Shown piece after piece: positions 8,380 to 17,055 of a stretch of DNA of 64,000 nucleotides (position 1 is its first letter; each line of letters opens with the position of its first letter). The notes under the pieces were generated by a model that ran no database searches, was not told where the DNA came from, and worked only from the letters and a program-made list of their open reading frames with translations. A program made the position numbers and the translations under genes. Source of the stretch: an uncultured Lachnospiraceae bacterium (GTDB taxonomy: Bacteria > Bacillota > Clostridia > Lachnospirales > Lachnospiraceae); NCBI GenBank assembly GCA_900317585.1, contig ONHG01000009.1, positions 21,651 through 85,650 of the forward strand, written 5' to 3'.

Positions 8380-8932
8380 AACAGATTTTCATCATATGAG
8401 CAATTAAACACAGCCTTTGACCACGGCATCACCCACTTTGACCTGGCAAACAACTATGGTCCTGAATACGGCAGCGCAGAGAAGCATTTCGGGCTTATCC
8501 TTAAGGAGCATCTGTCTGCATACCGCGACGAGCTCATCATCAGCTCAAAGGCAGGCTATGATATGTGGAAGGGTCCATACGGCAACTGGGGCAGCCGCAA
8601 GTATCTGATTGCAAGCCTTGATCAGAGTCTTAAGAGAATGGGACTCGACTATGTGGATATCTTCTATCATCACAGAATGGACCCTGAGACACCGCTTGAG
8701 GAGACAATGGGAGCACTCGACCAGATAGTAAGAAGCTAAACGATATAGCCATAAAGCGTGGTGAGACACTTGCACAGATGGCACTCAAATGGGTGGTAAA
8801 GGATGATGATGTGACAAGCGTGCTTGTCGGCGCTTCAAAGCCACAGCAGATTCTTGAAAACTTAAAGGTTATGGAGGGCACAGGCTTCTCTGAGGAAGAG
8901 CTTAGGATGATTGATGAGGTTGTGGGAGTGTA
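8380..8932 (+). pseudogene. Aldo/keto reductase remnant (YghZ-like), truncated, internally deleted and frameshifted
   Basis: The first piece, about 8400-8736, encodes TAFDHGITHFDLANNYGPEYG through YVDIFYHHRMDPETPLEETMGALDQIV, the front half of a YghZ-type reductase including the FDLANNYG and YHHRMD motifs. At about 8733 the frame shifts and the text jumps to LNDIAIKRGETLAQMALKW and VTSVLVGASKPQQILENL, the end of the same family. Roughly the third quarter of the enzyme is missing, and the true N terminus is replaced by unrelated sequence. Not expected to be functional. Confidence 0.85.
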
Positions 8933-8953
8933 GAATTGAATCTGGTGATATAA

Positions 8954-9465
8954 ATGGAATATATTGCGCATATAGAAGAAAGCAAAGGCTTATTGATCAT
9001 TTGGATGGAACTGCCAAATTAGCTGGAAAATTTGCAGAATCATTTGGAAAATATGAGTGGGGATATTGCATAGGTATGTTACATGATCTAGGTAAGTATT
9101 CCAAAGAATTTCAACATAGAATACAGTTTAATACGAATGACAAAGTAGATCATTCTACTGCTGGAATGAGATTATGTAATGAAAAAGGTGGATATTATTC
9201 TATATTACAATATGCTATTGCAGGACATCATTCTGGACTAATGGATTACTATAAGCTTGAAGAACGATATAGAAAATCAATATGTGATTATCAGGCATAT
9301 AGACAGGAGGTAGAAATTCCACAAATAAAAAGTGATCCTTTTGAGAGCTGTAAAACACAAAATCCTCATTTTTCAATGGGGAATTTACGGATTCGAATTT
9401 TTATAGTATGTTTACAGACAATCAATCAGAATAGGGAAATAGAAATGATACGCGCTTTCGGTTAG
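8954..9465 (+). pseudogene. Cas3 HD-nuclease domain remnant (type I CRISPR-Cas)
   Basis: The start MEYIAHIEESKG (8954 onward) is in one frame, and LIDHLDGTAKLAGKF continues in another after about 8988. Together they read as the N terminus of a type I Cas3. The HD signature MLHDLGKYSKEFQHRI and the AGHHSGLMDY motif carry the metal-binding His and Asp residues. The text degrades after about 9350, and no helicase part, other cas gene or repeat array is present. It is therefore a broken leftover of a CRISPR-Cas system, perhaps type I-C. Confidence 0.8.
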
Positions 9466-9482
9466 TCCGGGCGCGTATTTTT
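9448..9482 (+). terminator. Intrinsic terminator after the cas3 remnant
   Basis: Stem ATACGCGC (9448-9455) with GCGCGTAT (9471-9478), then TTTTTG. It separates the gene remnants from the GntR operon promoter. Confidence 0.75.
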
Positions 9483-9550
9483 GTATGGTATAAAACACGT
9501 GTTGCACGTGAGTCGTAATAAATATGTAATTTAAAAACAATAAACAGTGT

Positions 9551-9591
9551 ATAACAGTTGACAACAGTATAATGGTGTTATATACTGTTAT
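9551..9591 (+). promoter_or_regulatory. Promoter and palindromic operator of the GntR/ABC operon
   Basis: TTGACA (9558-9563) and TATACT (9581-9586) are spaced by 17 bases. A perfect inverted repeat ACAGTATA (9564-9571)/TATACTGT (9581-9588) spans the spacer and the -10. A second, overlapping pair is ATAACAGT (9551-9558)/ACTGTTAT (9584-9591). The position suggests autorepression by the GntR protein encoded next. Confidence 0.75.
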
Positions 9592-9608
9592 ATATGGAGG
9601 AACATAAT

Positions 9609-9980
9609 ATGCATATTATCATTAACAATTCATCCATGATCCCTTTGTATGAACAGATTATGGATCAGATTAAAGCTGCAATTGTAAGCGGAGAACTGGT
9701 TGAGAATACCGCTCTTCCATCGGTTAGAGTGCTGTCACGGGAACTTAAAATCAGTGCACTTACAGTGAAGAAAGCCTATGATTTTCTGGAAGAGGAAGGT
9801 TTTACCATTACGGTACATGGAAAGGGAACCTACGTGGCAGCTACCAATCAAGAACTGCTGAAAGAGGAGCATCGTAAGGAGCTTGAGGCGAATCTGGAGC
9901 AGGCGGTGGAAAAGGGAAGAAGAAGTGGAATCAGTGATGAGGAAATCAGGGAATTATTTGAGATTATTATGGAGGAATAA
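9609..9980 (+). CDS. GntR family (YtrA-type) transcriptional regulator
   Basis: A 123-residue repressor with the winged helix of the GntR family: IPLYEQIMDQIKAAI, the LPSVRVLSRELKIS recognition region and the wing HGKGTYVA, followed by a short helical dimerisation tail rather than a ligand domain. This is the YtrA architecture, usually regulating the ABC transporter genes next to it. The ATG at 9609 is used because the GGAGG at 9597-9601 would be inside a frame begun at 9594. The ABC ATPase starts three bases after its stop, and a palindromic operator lies upstream. Confidence 0.92.
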   Translation: MHIIINNSSMIPLYEQIMDQIKAAIVSGELVENTALPSVRVLSRELKISALTVKKAYDFLEEEGFTITVHGKGTYVAATNQELLKEEHRKELEANLEQAVEKGRRSGISDEEIRELFEIIMEE

Positions 9981-9982
9981 CT

Positions 9983-10849
9983 ATGCTGAAAATTGATCAT
10001 CTAGTCAAAAGATATGGAGCGTTCACTCTGGAATGTGACATGGAAATAAAGCCTGGATGCGTAACGGGACTGATTGGAAAAAACGGAGCCGGAAAGAGCA
10101 CTGCTTTTAAGGCTGCACTTGGTTTGATCCGTACGGATGGTGGAAGCGTAAAAATTTTAGGAAAGCCAATTGAGCAGCTTACGGCAGCTGATCGCCAGGG
10201 AATTGGAGTAGTTATGGCCGATTCAGGCTTTAGCTCGTTTCTTTCGGTAAAAGATATCGCGATTATATTAGATAATATGTATGATAAGTTTGATAAGAGC
10301 GTATTTTTAGATGAATGTAGTCGTTCGGAACTGCCGTTTGATAAGAAAATCAAAGATTTTTCCACAGGAATGAAGGCAAAACTCAAGGTTCTGATTGCAA
10401 TGAGCCATGAGGCATCCCTGTTGATTCTGGATGAGCCGACAGTGGGGCTGGATGTGGTGGCAAGAGATGAAATTCTTGATCTGCTGCGCAGATATATGGA
10501 GGAAGGGAACCGTTCTATTCTGATCAGCTCCCATATTTCATCTGATCTGGAGTCACTGTGTGATGATCTCTATATGATCGATCATGGGAAGATTCTTCTG
10601 CACGAGGAGACGGATGTTCTTCTTAGCAGTTATGCGATGCTGAAGCTCAGCAAAGAACAGTACGAGAAGATAGATCGACAATATCTGCTTCGGAGTAAGG
10701 AGGAGGCATATGGATATTCCTGTCTTACCAATGAGAAACAGTATTATGCAGAGAATTATCCGGATATTGTGATAGAAAAGGGCGGAATTGACGATTTGAT
10801 CGTAATGATGGCAAATGGTGCGGAAATCAGGAAAGGAGCAATGAGATGA
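9983..10849 (+). CDS. ABC transporter ATP-binding protein (YtrB-like)
   Basis: A 288-residue ATPase with Walker A GKNGAGKST (about 31-39), signature FSTGMKAKL near 123 and Walker B LLILDEPTVGLD near 144, then a C-terminal extension of about 75 residues. It most likely energises the membrane protein encoded immediately downstream; the two overlap by four bases (ATGA). Regulation by the preceding GntR gene is expected. Substrate unknown; related YtrA-regulated systems respond to cell-envelope stress. Confidence 0.92.
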   Translation: MLKIDHLVKRYGAFTLECDMEIKPGCVTGLIGKNGAGKSTAFKAALGLIRTDGGSVKILGKPIEQLTAADRQGIGVVMADSGFSSFLSVKDIAIILDNMYDKFDKSVFLDECSRSELPFDKKIKDFSTGMKAKLKVLIAMSHEASLLILDEPTVGLDVVARDEILDLLRRYMEEGNRSILISSHISSDLESLCDDLYMIDHGKILLHEETDVLLSSYAMLKLSKEQYEKIDRQYLLRSKEEAYGYSCLTNEKQYYAENYPDIVIEKGGIDDLIVMMANGAEIRKGAMR

Positions 10850-11496
10850 GAGGATTATTAGTAAAAGATTTACGGCAGATACTACAGCAAAAGAAATTTT
10901 TGGTGATTATGCTTTTGCTGGCATTCTTTCTGAATATGAACACGGACGGAAGCTTTGTGTTTGGGTATCTGACATTCGTAGGTGCCTTCCTGGTGCTGAA
11001 CACTTTAAGTTACGATGAGTACGATAATACGTTGCCGTTTATATTTACACTTCCAGTGGAGCGTAAAACATATGCGATTGAAAAGTATGTGTTTGGGTTG
11101 CTGGTCTGCGGGACAGGCTGGTTGGTGGGACTTGTGTTTGCGCTTGTTCAAAGTCTTTTTACAACGGGGGTGTCAGTGAGGGAAAATCTGATTGTCTGTC
11201 CGATTTTTATTCCACTCTTTATGCTGATGTTGTCCGTTATGATACCATTTCCGTTGATCTTTGGACGGGAAAAGGGAACTATTGTAATGATGGTTGTTAT
11301 GAGTGCATGTATCGCCATTGTATATTTATGTGATCGTTTTTTGGGTACACGTGGAATGTCTTTGGGTCAGTTGCTGGATTCCTTGTCGGGCATGAAGCTT
11401 GGAATGCTTGAACTTCTGGCCTTTGGTGTGGCACTGCTTGTGCTTGGCATATCCTGCAGTGCCAGCGTGGCCGCAATGAAAAATAAGGAATTGTAG
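10846..11496 (+). CDS. ABC-2 type transporter membrane protein
   Basis: A 216-residue protein with about six hydrophobic segments (near residues 18-50, 75-105, 120-145, 148-165, 185-208). It starts MRGLLVKDLRQILQQKK, the amphipathic opening typical of ABC-2 permeases. It overlaps the ATPase gene by four bases, so coupled translation is likely and the two probably form an exporter or envelope-stress pump. Substrate cannot be told from sequence. Confidence 0.87.
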   Translation: MRGLLVKDLRQILQQKKFLVIMLLLAFFLNMNTDGSFVFGYLTFVGAFLVLNTLSYDEYDNTLPFIFTLPVERKTYAIEKYVFGLLVCGTGWLVGLVFALVQSLFTTGVSVRENLIVCPIFIPLFMLMLSVMIPFPLIFGREKGTIVMMVVMSACIAIVYLCDRFLGTRGMSLGQLLDSLSGMKLGMLELLAFGVALLVLGISCSASVAAMKNKEL

Positions 11497-11519
11497 CACG
11501 ATTAACCTTTGAAAAAGTA

Positions 11520-11690
11520 ATGTATAGCAATTATAATAAAAACGTAACTGATATGGAGTATGATGCCATCATCAAAACTGCATATGAGGAAAATCCACTT
11601 CCTGAAACTCCTGCTAAAAAGCGCGGTCGCAAGAAAAAAGCAAAGTATTAAATTTGATCTGCAGACTGGACAATTACAAGGAATCAGACT
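11520..11690 (+). pseudogene. IS66-family transposase remnant
   Basis: From 11520 the frame reads EYDAIIKTAYEENPLPET, then KKRGRKKKAKY and a stop; in a shifted frame it continues RLDNYKES. This is the internal segment of an IS66-type transposase where a basic KRGRKKK stretch precedes NLLDRL. Both ends and the catalytic DDE region are missing. Confidence 0.6.
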
Positions 11691-12236
11691 GAAACTTACG
11701 AGGCTCTCAAGGTTTATATTCAAATGAATATGGATGGTCTAAAAGATGCCGTGATTAAAATGCTTGCCGGTGAAAGTGAGAAAATAAATACAGGCACATT
11801 TGAAAATGACATGACATCATTTGCCACAAAGGATGATGTGCTTACACTTTTAGTACATCTTGGCTACCTGACATATGATAGTGAGACGGAAGAGGTTTCA
11901 ATTCCAAATCGAGAGGTGTCAAAGGAATATCTTAATGCAATTAGTACAATGGATTGGGATGAAGTATCAAAATCAATAAAAGCATCACAAAAATTGCTTG
12001 AGAGTTTGTGGAATATGAATGGTGCTGCGGTTGCTGACGGAATTGATAAGGCACATAATGAGATATCTATTTTACGGTATAATGATAAGAATGTTGATGG
12101 TGCCATTTCACAGATAAAGTCGAGACAGTATGTGGAAGCCTTGAAGGATTATAAGGGTAATTTGCTTCTTGTTGGAATAAACTACGATAAAAAGACAAAA
12201 GAACATCTATGTGAGATAGAAGAATGGAAGCTGTAA
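11691..12236 (+). pseudogene. C-terminal fragment of an AAA-ATPase/PD-(D/E)XK nuclease family protein (DUF1703 type)
   Basis: The open frame from 11724 (in phase from about 11691) encodes about 180 residues: TYEALKVYIQMNMDGLKDAVIKML, a helical middle, then QYVEALKDYKGNLLLVGINYDKKTKEHLCEIEEW. This is the end of the large (over 500 residue) AAA-ATPase-like proteins that carry a C-terminal nuclease domain in Lachnospiraceae and Bacteroidetes. The ATPase part is absent and the 5' end abuts the IS66 remnant, so it is read as a truncated copy. Whether the ATG at 11724 is translated is unknown. Confidence 0.7.
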
Positions 12237-12246
12237 AGGTGAAATT

Positions 12247-12297
12247 AGCAGGGAGTATAGCAACAATTAATGCTATACTCCCTGCTATTATATTTTT
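12247..12297 (+). terminator. Intrinsic terminator before pyrF
   Basis: Sixteen-pair perfect stem (12247-12262 with 12271-12286) with an eight-base loop, followed by ATTATATTTTT. Confidence 0.9.
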
Positions 12298-12405
12298 GGT
12301 TGCAAGAATTTAGTTTATACTATAAAATATTTATAACTGTATGCAGATATTTAATAATCACAATATCTGTCTGTATAATAAAATACGCATAAAGAGGACG
12401 AAAGA

Positions 12406-13338
12406 ATGATCAACAAATTAGTAGACAAAATCAAGAAAACAAACGCACCTATCGTAGTAGGGCTCGACCCGATGCTTTCATATGTGCCTGAGCACATTAC
12501 AAAGAAGGCATTTGATGAGCTTGGAGAGACACCGGCCGGTGCAGCGGAGGCTATCTGGCAGTACAACAAGGCTATTGTGGATGCCACATATGACCTGATT
12601 CCGGCTGTAAAGCCACAGATTGCCATGTATGAGCAGTTTGGAGTGGAGGGCCTTAAGGCATTCCAGAAGACAGTGGATTACTGTCACGAGAAGGATCTCG
12701 TGGTTATCGGAGATGTAAAGCGTGGAGATATCGGCTCAACATCGGCTGCATACGCCACAGGACATCTCGGAAAGGTACAGATCGGCAGCAAGATCTATTC
12801 TACCTTTGATGAGGATTTTGCCACTGTCAATCCATACCTTGGAACAGACGGTATCAAGCCATTCGTAGATGTATGCAAGGAGGAGAAGAAGGGTATCTTC
12901 ATTCTTGTAAAGACATCTAATCCATCAAGTGGAGAGTTCCAGGACCGTATGATTGACGGACGCCCATTATATGAGTGGGTAGGTGAGAAGGTTGCAGAGT
13001 GGGGAGCTGACTGCATGGGTGATTCATACAGCTATGTAGGTGCGGTTGTCGGTGCAACATACCCTGAGCAGGGGAAGATTCTTCGTAAGGTAATGCCAAA
13101 GAGCTTCATCCTCGTACCGGGCTACGGCGCACAGGGAGGCAAGGGTGCAGACCTTGTTCATTTCTTCAATGAGGACGGACTTGGTGCAATTGTCAATTCA
13201 TCACGTGGAATCATCTGCGCATACAAGCAGGATAAGTATAAGGATATGGGCATCACAGCAGAGAATTTTGCAGATGCATCACGCAAGGCTGTTGAGGATA
13301 TGATTGAGGATATCTCAGGAGCACTTGCAAATCGTTAA
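12406..13338 (+). CDS. pyrF: Orotidine 5'-phosphate decarboxylase
   Basis: Final step of UMP synthesis. The 310 residues correspond to the long (type 2) PyrF form. The motifs VGLDPML near 20-26, KPQIAMYEQFG near 69-79 and the catalytic DVKRGDIGSTS near 104-114 are present. Ribosome site AAAGAGGACG. It heads a pyrimidine cluster with pyrK and pyrD; pyrE lies about 13 kb downstream. Confidence 0.97.
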   Translation: MINKLVDKIKKTNAPIVVGLDPMLSYVPEHITKKAFDELGETPAGAAEAIWQYNKAIVDATYDLIPAVKPQIAMYEQFGVEGLKAFQKTVDYCHEKDLVVIGDVKRGDIGSTSAAYATGHLGKVQIGSKIYSTFDEDFATVNPYLGTDGIKPFVDVCKEEKKGIFILVKTSNPSSGEFQDRMIDGRPLYEWVGEKVAEWGADCMGDSYSYVGAVVGATYPEQGKILRKVMPKSFILVPGYGAQGGKGADLVHFFNEDGLGAIVNSSRGIICAYKQDKYKDMGITAENFADASRKAVEDMIEDISGALANR

Positions 13339-13390
13339 TAAGTTATTCAGAAAGCTTAAATATATTAACAAACGAAACCAGGGAGATAAA

Positions 13391-14251
13391 ATGGCAGAGA
13401 AATTTGAGGAGATTGCAGTTGTAGTTGACCAGAGCTCACTCGGCAATGGCATCTACGACCTCACACTTAAGACAGACAAAATTGCAAAGGCAGCAAAGGC
13501 GGGACAGTTTGTATCGGTTTACTCAAACGACAAGAGTAAGCTGCTTCCGCGTCCGATAAGCCTTTGCGGCATAAACAGAGATGATGATATAATTCGTCTC
13601 GTGTACCGTGTGACAGGTGAAGGCACGGGAACAGAGGAGTTTTCAAGGTTTGTCAGGGGCGATAAGGTAAGGATTTTAGGACCTCTTGGAAACGGCTTTA
13701 CAGTACAGCCGGGAAAGAAGGCATTTCTTATCGGCGGAGGAATCGGAGTGCCGCCTATGCTGCAGCTTGCCAAGGATATAAATGCAGGCATTGTGCAGAC
13801 ATCAGGTGAAGAAAAAAATTCGGAACAGGCAGCAATGGAAGGTGCAGAAATTAAAACAGCAGTATGCGATATGAACATCGTCATGGGCTATCGCGATGAG
13901 AATACCTTCCTGCTCGATGAGTTTAAGGAACAGGCAGCTTCCTTTGCAGCTACAGAGGACGGCAGTGTCGGCACAAAGGGCAATGTCATTGATGCAATAA
14001 AGGAGAATGCTCTTGAGGCAGACGTGATTTATGCATGTGGACCTATGCCTATGCTTCGTGCACTCAAGGCTTACGCTGCAGAGCATGATATGGACTGCTT
14101 TATATCAATGGAGGAGCGCATGGCATGTGGAATCGGCGCATGCCTTGCGTGCGTATGCAAAACAAAGGACAAGGATGCCCACAGCAATGTAAACAACAAG
14201 CGTATATGCAAAGAGGGACCTGTTTTTGATGCGAAGGAGGTGGAGCTGTAA
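13391..14251 (+). CDS. pyrK: Dihydroorotate dehydrogenase B, electron-transfer subunit
   Basis: FAD/[2Fe-2S] subunit that passes electrons from PyrD to NAD+. The 286 residues show the ferredoxin-reductase fold: LLPRPISLCGI flavin motif near 50-60, GPLGNGF, IGGGIGVPPML for the nucleotide near 110, and a C-terminal cysteine cluster MACGIGACLACVC plus a later RICKEGP. The start at 13391 follows CAGGGAGATAAA. Its stop overlaps the pyrD start by one base (TAATG). A stretch of about 45 residues after residue 130 is longer than usual. Confidence 0.95.
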   Translation: MAEKFEEIAVVVDQSSLGNGIYDLTLKTDKIAKAAKAGQFVSVYSNDKSKLLPRPISLCGINRDDDIIRLVYRVTGEGTGTEEFSRFVRGDKVRILGPLGNGFTVQPGKKAFLIGGGIGVPPMLQLAKDINAGIVQTSGEEKNSEQAAMEGAEIKTAVCDMNIVMGYRDENTFLLDEFKEQAASFAATEDGSVGTKGNVIDAIKENALEADVIYACGPMPMLRALKAYAAEHDMDCFISMEERMACGIGACLACVCKTKDKDAHSNVNNKRICKEGPVFDAKEVEL

Positions 14252-15159
14252 TGAGTAATATGTCAGTAAATGTGGCCGGTGTTGAGTGGAAAAATCCTGT
14301 TACAGTTGCATCCGGCACATTCGGCTCCGGTGCAGAGTACAGCGAGTTTGTTGATTTAAACAGACTTGGTGCAGTCACTACAAAGGGTGTTGCGAATAAG
14401 CCGTGGGAGGGTAATCCTACACCGAGAGTAGCAGAGGTGTACGGCGGCATGCTCAATGCAGTCGGACTTCAAAATCCCGGCATCGAGCTTTTCTGCAAGA
14501 GGGATATTCCTTTTTTAAAGCAGTTTGATACAAGGATTGTGGTAAATGTCTGCGGTCATTCGCTTGACGAGTATCTTGATGTGGTAAAGCGTCTTGCGGA
14601 TGAGCCTATTGATATGATGGAAATAAATATCTCATGCCCGAATGTTAAGGAGGGCGGAATTGCCTTCGGAACAGATCCAAAGGGTGTTGAGACAATCACA
14701 AGCGAGATTAAAAAATATGCAAAGCAGCCTGTTATCATGAAGCTTTCTCCAAATGTCACAAGTATTGCAGAGATAGCAAGGGCGGCAGAGGCCGGTGGAG
14801 CTGATGCGGTTTCGCTCATCAATACAATTACAGGCATGAAGATTGATATAAACAGAAGAAGCTTTGTGTTAGCAAACAAGACAGGCGGCATGAGCGGTCC
14901 GGCGGTTCATCCGGTTGCAGTGCGCATGGTTTACGAGACAGCACATGCAGTCAATATTCCGATTATCGGAATGGGCGGTATCACAAATGCTGCCGATGCT
15001 ATAGAGATGATACTTGCCGGAGCTACGGCTGTTTCAGTCGGCACAGCAAACTTTGTAAATCCAAAGACCACAGAGCAGATAGTGGATGGCATCGCAGAGT
15101 ATATGGACAGGTATGGAGTAAAGGATATTTCAGAGCTTGTCGGCGCGGTTGACAGATAG
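14251..15159 (+). CDS. pyrD: Dihydroorotate dehydrogenase B, catalytic subunit
   Basis: Oxidises dihydroorotate to orotate with FMN; class 1B, which needs PyrK. The 302-residue barrel has VTVASGTFGSG near 16, NAVGLQNPG near 69, the catalytic-cysteine loop NISCPNVKEGG near 126 and the FMN phosphate site IIGMGGITNAADA near 238. It is translationally coupled to pyrK. The antiporter gene follows after 29 bases. Confidence 0.97.
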   Translation: MSNMSVNVAGVEWKNPVTVASGTFGSGAEYSEFVDLNRLGAVTTKGVANKPWEGNPTPRVAEVYGGMLNAVGLQNPGIELFCKRDIPFLKQFDTRIVVNVCGHSLDEYLDVVKRLADEPIDMMEINISCPNVKEGGIAFGTDPKGVETITSEIKKYAKQPVIMKLSPNVTSIAEIARAAEAGGADAVSLINTITGMKIDINRRSFVLANKTGGMSGPAVHPVAVRMVYETAHAVNIPIIGMGGITNAADAIEMILAGATAVSVGTANFVNPKTTEQIVDGIAEYMDRYGVKDISELVGAVDR

Positions 15160-15188
15160 AGCATAAGGGATAGACGGAGGAGAAAATA

Positions 15189-16754
15189 ATGATTCTGGCA
15201 GCAGAATACGTGCCTTCTATGTATGCCACAGTCTGGGCACTTGTTCCACCTGTTGTGGCTATAGTTCTGGCACTTATCACAAAAGAGGTCTACAGCTCAT
15301 TATTCGTTGGAATAGTGATTGGCGGACTGTTTTATGGAAATGCATTTCAGCCGGGTTTTTCGGCTGAGAGAACAGTGCTTCACATATTCGAGGACGGACT
15401 TGTTGGAGTGCTATCGGATTCGTACAATGTGGGAATACTGATATTTTTAGTCGTGCTCGGTGTCATGGTGAGCATGATGAACAAGGCAGGCGGCTCGGCG
15501 GCCTTTGGAGAGTGGGCGAGTGAGCACATAAAGACAAGGATTGGTGCCCAGCTTTCAGCTATAATGCTTGGAGTACTCATATTTATAGATGATTACTTCA
15601 ACTGTCTGACAGTAGGAAGTGTGATGCGCCCTGTCACCGACAAGCATCAGGTTTCAAGAGCAAAGCTTGCATATCTGATAGATGCCACAGCAGCGCCTGT
15701 ATGCATCATTGCACCTATATCATCGTGGGCAGCCGCAGTTACCGGCTTTGTAAAGGGAGAGGATGGCTTTTCTATTTTCATAAAGGCCATTCCATACAAT
15801 TACTATGCACTCTTTACTATTATCGCTATGGTGACACTTGTTGTTTTACAGGTAGATTTCGGTCCGATGGCAAAGCATGAAGCCAATGCCCAAAAGGGTG
15901 ATTTGTTTACCACAGGAGACAGGCCGTATGCGGAGGCAAAGCAGGATGTTATAAAGGGCAAGGGGAAGGTTATAGACCTTGTATTTCCTATTCTTGTGCT
16001 CATAATAAGCTGCATCATCGGAATGATATACACAGGAGGCTTTTTTGACGGAACAGGCTTCGTTGATGCGTTTGCAGGCAGCGATGCTTCAATCGGTCTT
16101 ATGCTTGGAAGCTTTTTTGCGTTGATAATCACCATATGCTTTTACTCAATCAGAAGGGTACTAAGCTTTACGGATTGCTGTAATTCAATCCCTGAGGGAT
16201 TTAAGGCAATGGTACCTGCAATACTTATACTGACCTTTGCATGGACACTAAAGACCATGACAGAGAGCCTTGGCGCCAAGGAATTTGTCGCAGGCTTAGT
16301 GGCAGGAGTATCGGGACCACTGCTTGGACTGTTCCCGGCAATCATATTCATTGTGGGAGCCTTCCTTGCCTTTGCAACAGGAACCTCATGGGGCACCTTC
16401 GGTATACTCATACCGATAGTAGTAAATATCTTCTCGGGCACAAACCATACGATGATGATTATCTCAATCTCAGCGTGTATGGCAGGTGCAGTATGCGGAG
16501 ACCACTGCTCACCGATATCTGATACCACCATCATGGCATCGGCAGGAGCTCAGTGCAACCACATGAATCATGTATCCACACAGCTTCCGTACGCTGTGCT
16601 TGTGGCAGCCATATCATGCCTGACCTACATCATAGCAGGCTTTGTCAGAAATCCGGTAGTACCGTTTATAATAGGAGTGTTTATCCTGATTGGAACATTT
16701 GTCGGAATCAAGTATATCACTAGAACCGATAAAGCAAATGAACAGGCAGAGTAG
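15189..16754 (+). CDS. Na+/H+ antiporter, NhaC family
   Basis: A 521-residue membrane protein with about 11-12 hydrophobic segments and the NhaC-family motifs FIDDYFNCLTVG near 131-142 and GAVCGDHCSPISDTTIMASAGA near 435-456. It should exchange sodium (or another small ion or anion) for protons in the cytoplasmic membrane; some family members carry malate-lactate or amino acids instead, so the substrate is not fixed. Ribosome site ACGGAGGAGA. It is close behind pyrD and may share its transcript; a terminator follows at 16762. Confidence 0.88.
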   Translation: MILAAEYVPSMYATVWALVPPVVAIVLALITKEVYSSLFVGIVIGGLFYGNAFQPGFSAERTVLHIFEDGLVGVLSDSYNVGILIFLVVLGVMVSMMNKAGGSAAFGEWASEHIKTRIGAQLSAIMLGVLIFIDDYFNCLTVGSVMRPVTDKHQVSRAKLAYLIDATAAPVCIIAPISSWAAAVTGFVKGEDGFSIFIKAIPYNYYALFTIIAMVTLVVLQVDFGPMAKHEANAQKGDLFTTGDRPYAEAKQDVIKGKGKVIDLVFPILVLIISCIIGMIYTGGFFDGTGFVDAFAGSDASIGLMLGSFFALIITICFYSIRRVLSFTDCCNSIPEGFKAMVPAILILTFAWTLKTMTESLGAKEFVAGLVAGVSGPLLGLFPAIIFIVGAFLAFATGTSWGTFGILIPIVVNIFSGTNHTMMIISISACMAGAVCGDHCSPISDTTIMASAGAQCNHMNHVSTQLPYAVLVAAISCLTYIIAGFVRNPVVPFIIGVFILIGTFVGIKYITRTDKANEQAE

Positions 16755-16761
16755 CCAAAAT

Positions 16762-16812
16762 GAGTTCTATTTTTCACAGACCCTGTGTCTGCGAATGATA
16801 GAACTCTTTTTT
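16762..16812 (+). terminator. Intrinsic terminator after the NhaC gene
   Basis: Outer stem GAGTTCTAT (16762-16770) with ATAGAACTC (16798-16806), an inner CACAGAC/GTGTCTG-type hairpin, then six T. Confidence 0.75.
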
Positions 16813-16973
16813 AATAGTAAATTCTATATCGGCGTGTCTTCCCATGCTGCGCAGTCGTCTATCTGCTATCAATAAAATTTATAGCCCGCTAACAAATATT
16901 AATAACCCTAATTACATTTACAAAAATATCAATTAGTGGTAACATATCAATAACTTAGAAATCATATTTGATT

Positions 16974-16990
16974 GGTAGGAAATCCTGACC
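16974..16990 (+). promoter_or_regulatory. Candidate regulatory palindrome upstream of cysK
   Basis: The 301-base gap 16755-17055 contains, after a terminator, an imperfect dyad GGTAGGA/TCCTGACC at 16974-16990. It is about 65 bases before cysK, which heads a sulfate/cysteine gene set. A sulfur-responsive (CymR-like Rrf2) repressor is a plausible reader but this is inference; nothing else is recognised in the gap. Confidence 0.35.
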
Positions 16991-17055
16991 ATACAAACTA
17001 AGCTCAAACTCATAACATACTCAAAACAAACATTAACAAAAAAGAGGTAATATCA

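Noticed and set aside
9568-9573. TATAAT as the -10 of the GntR promoter
   Set aside because: Only four bases from the TTGACA; TATACT at 9581 has the correct 17-base spacing.
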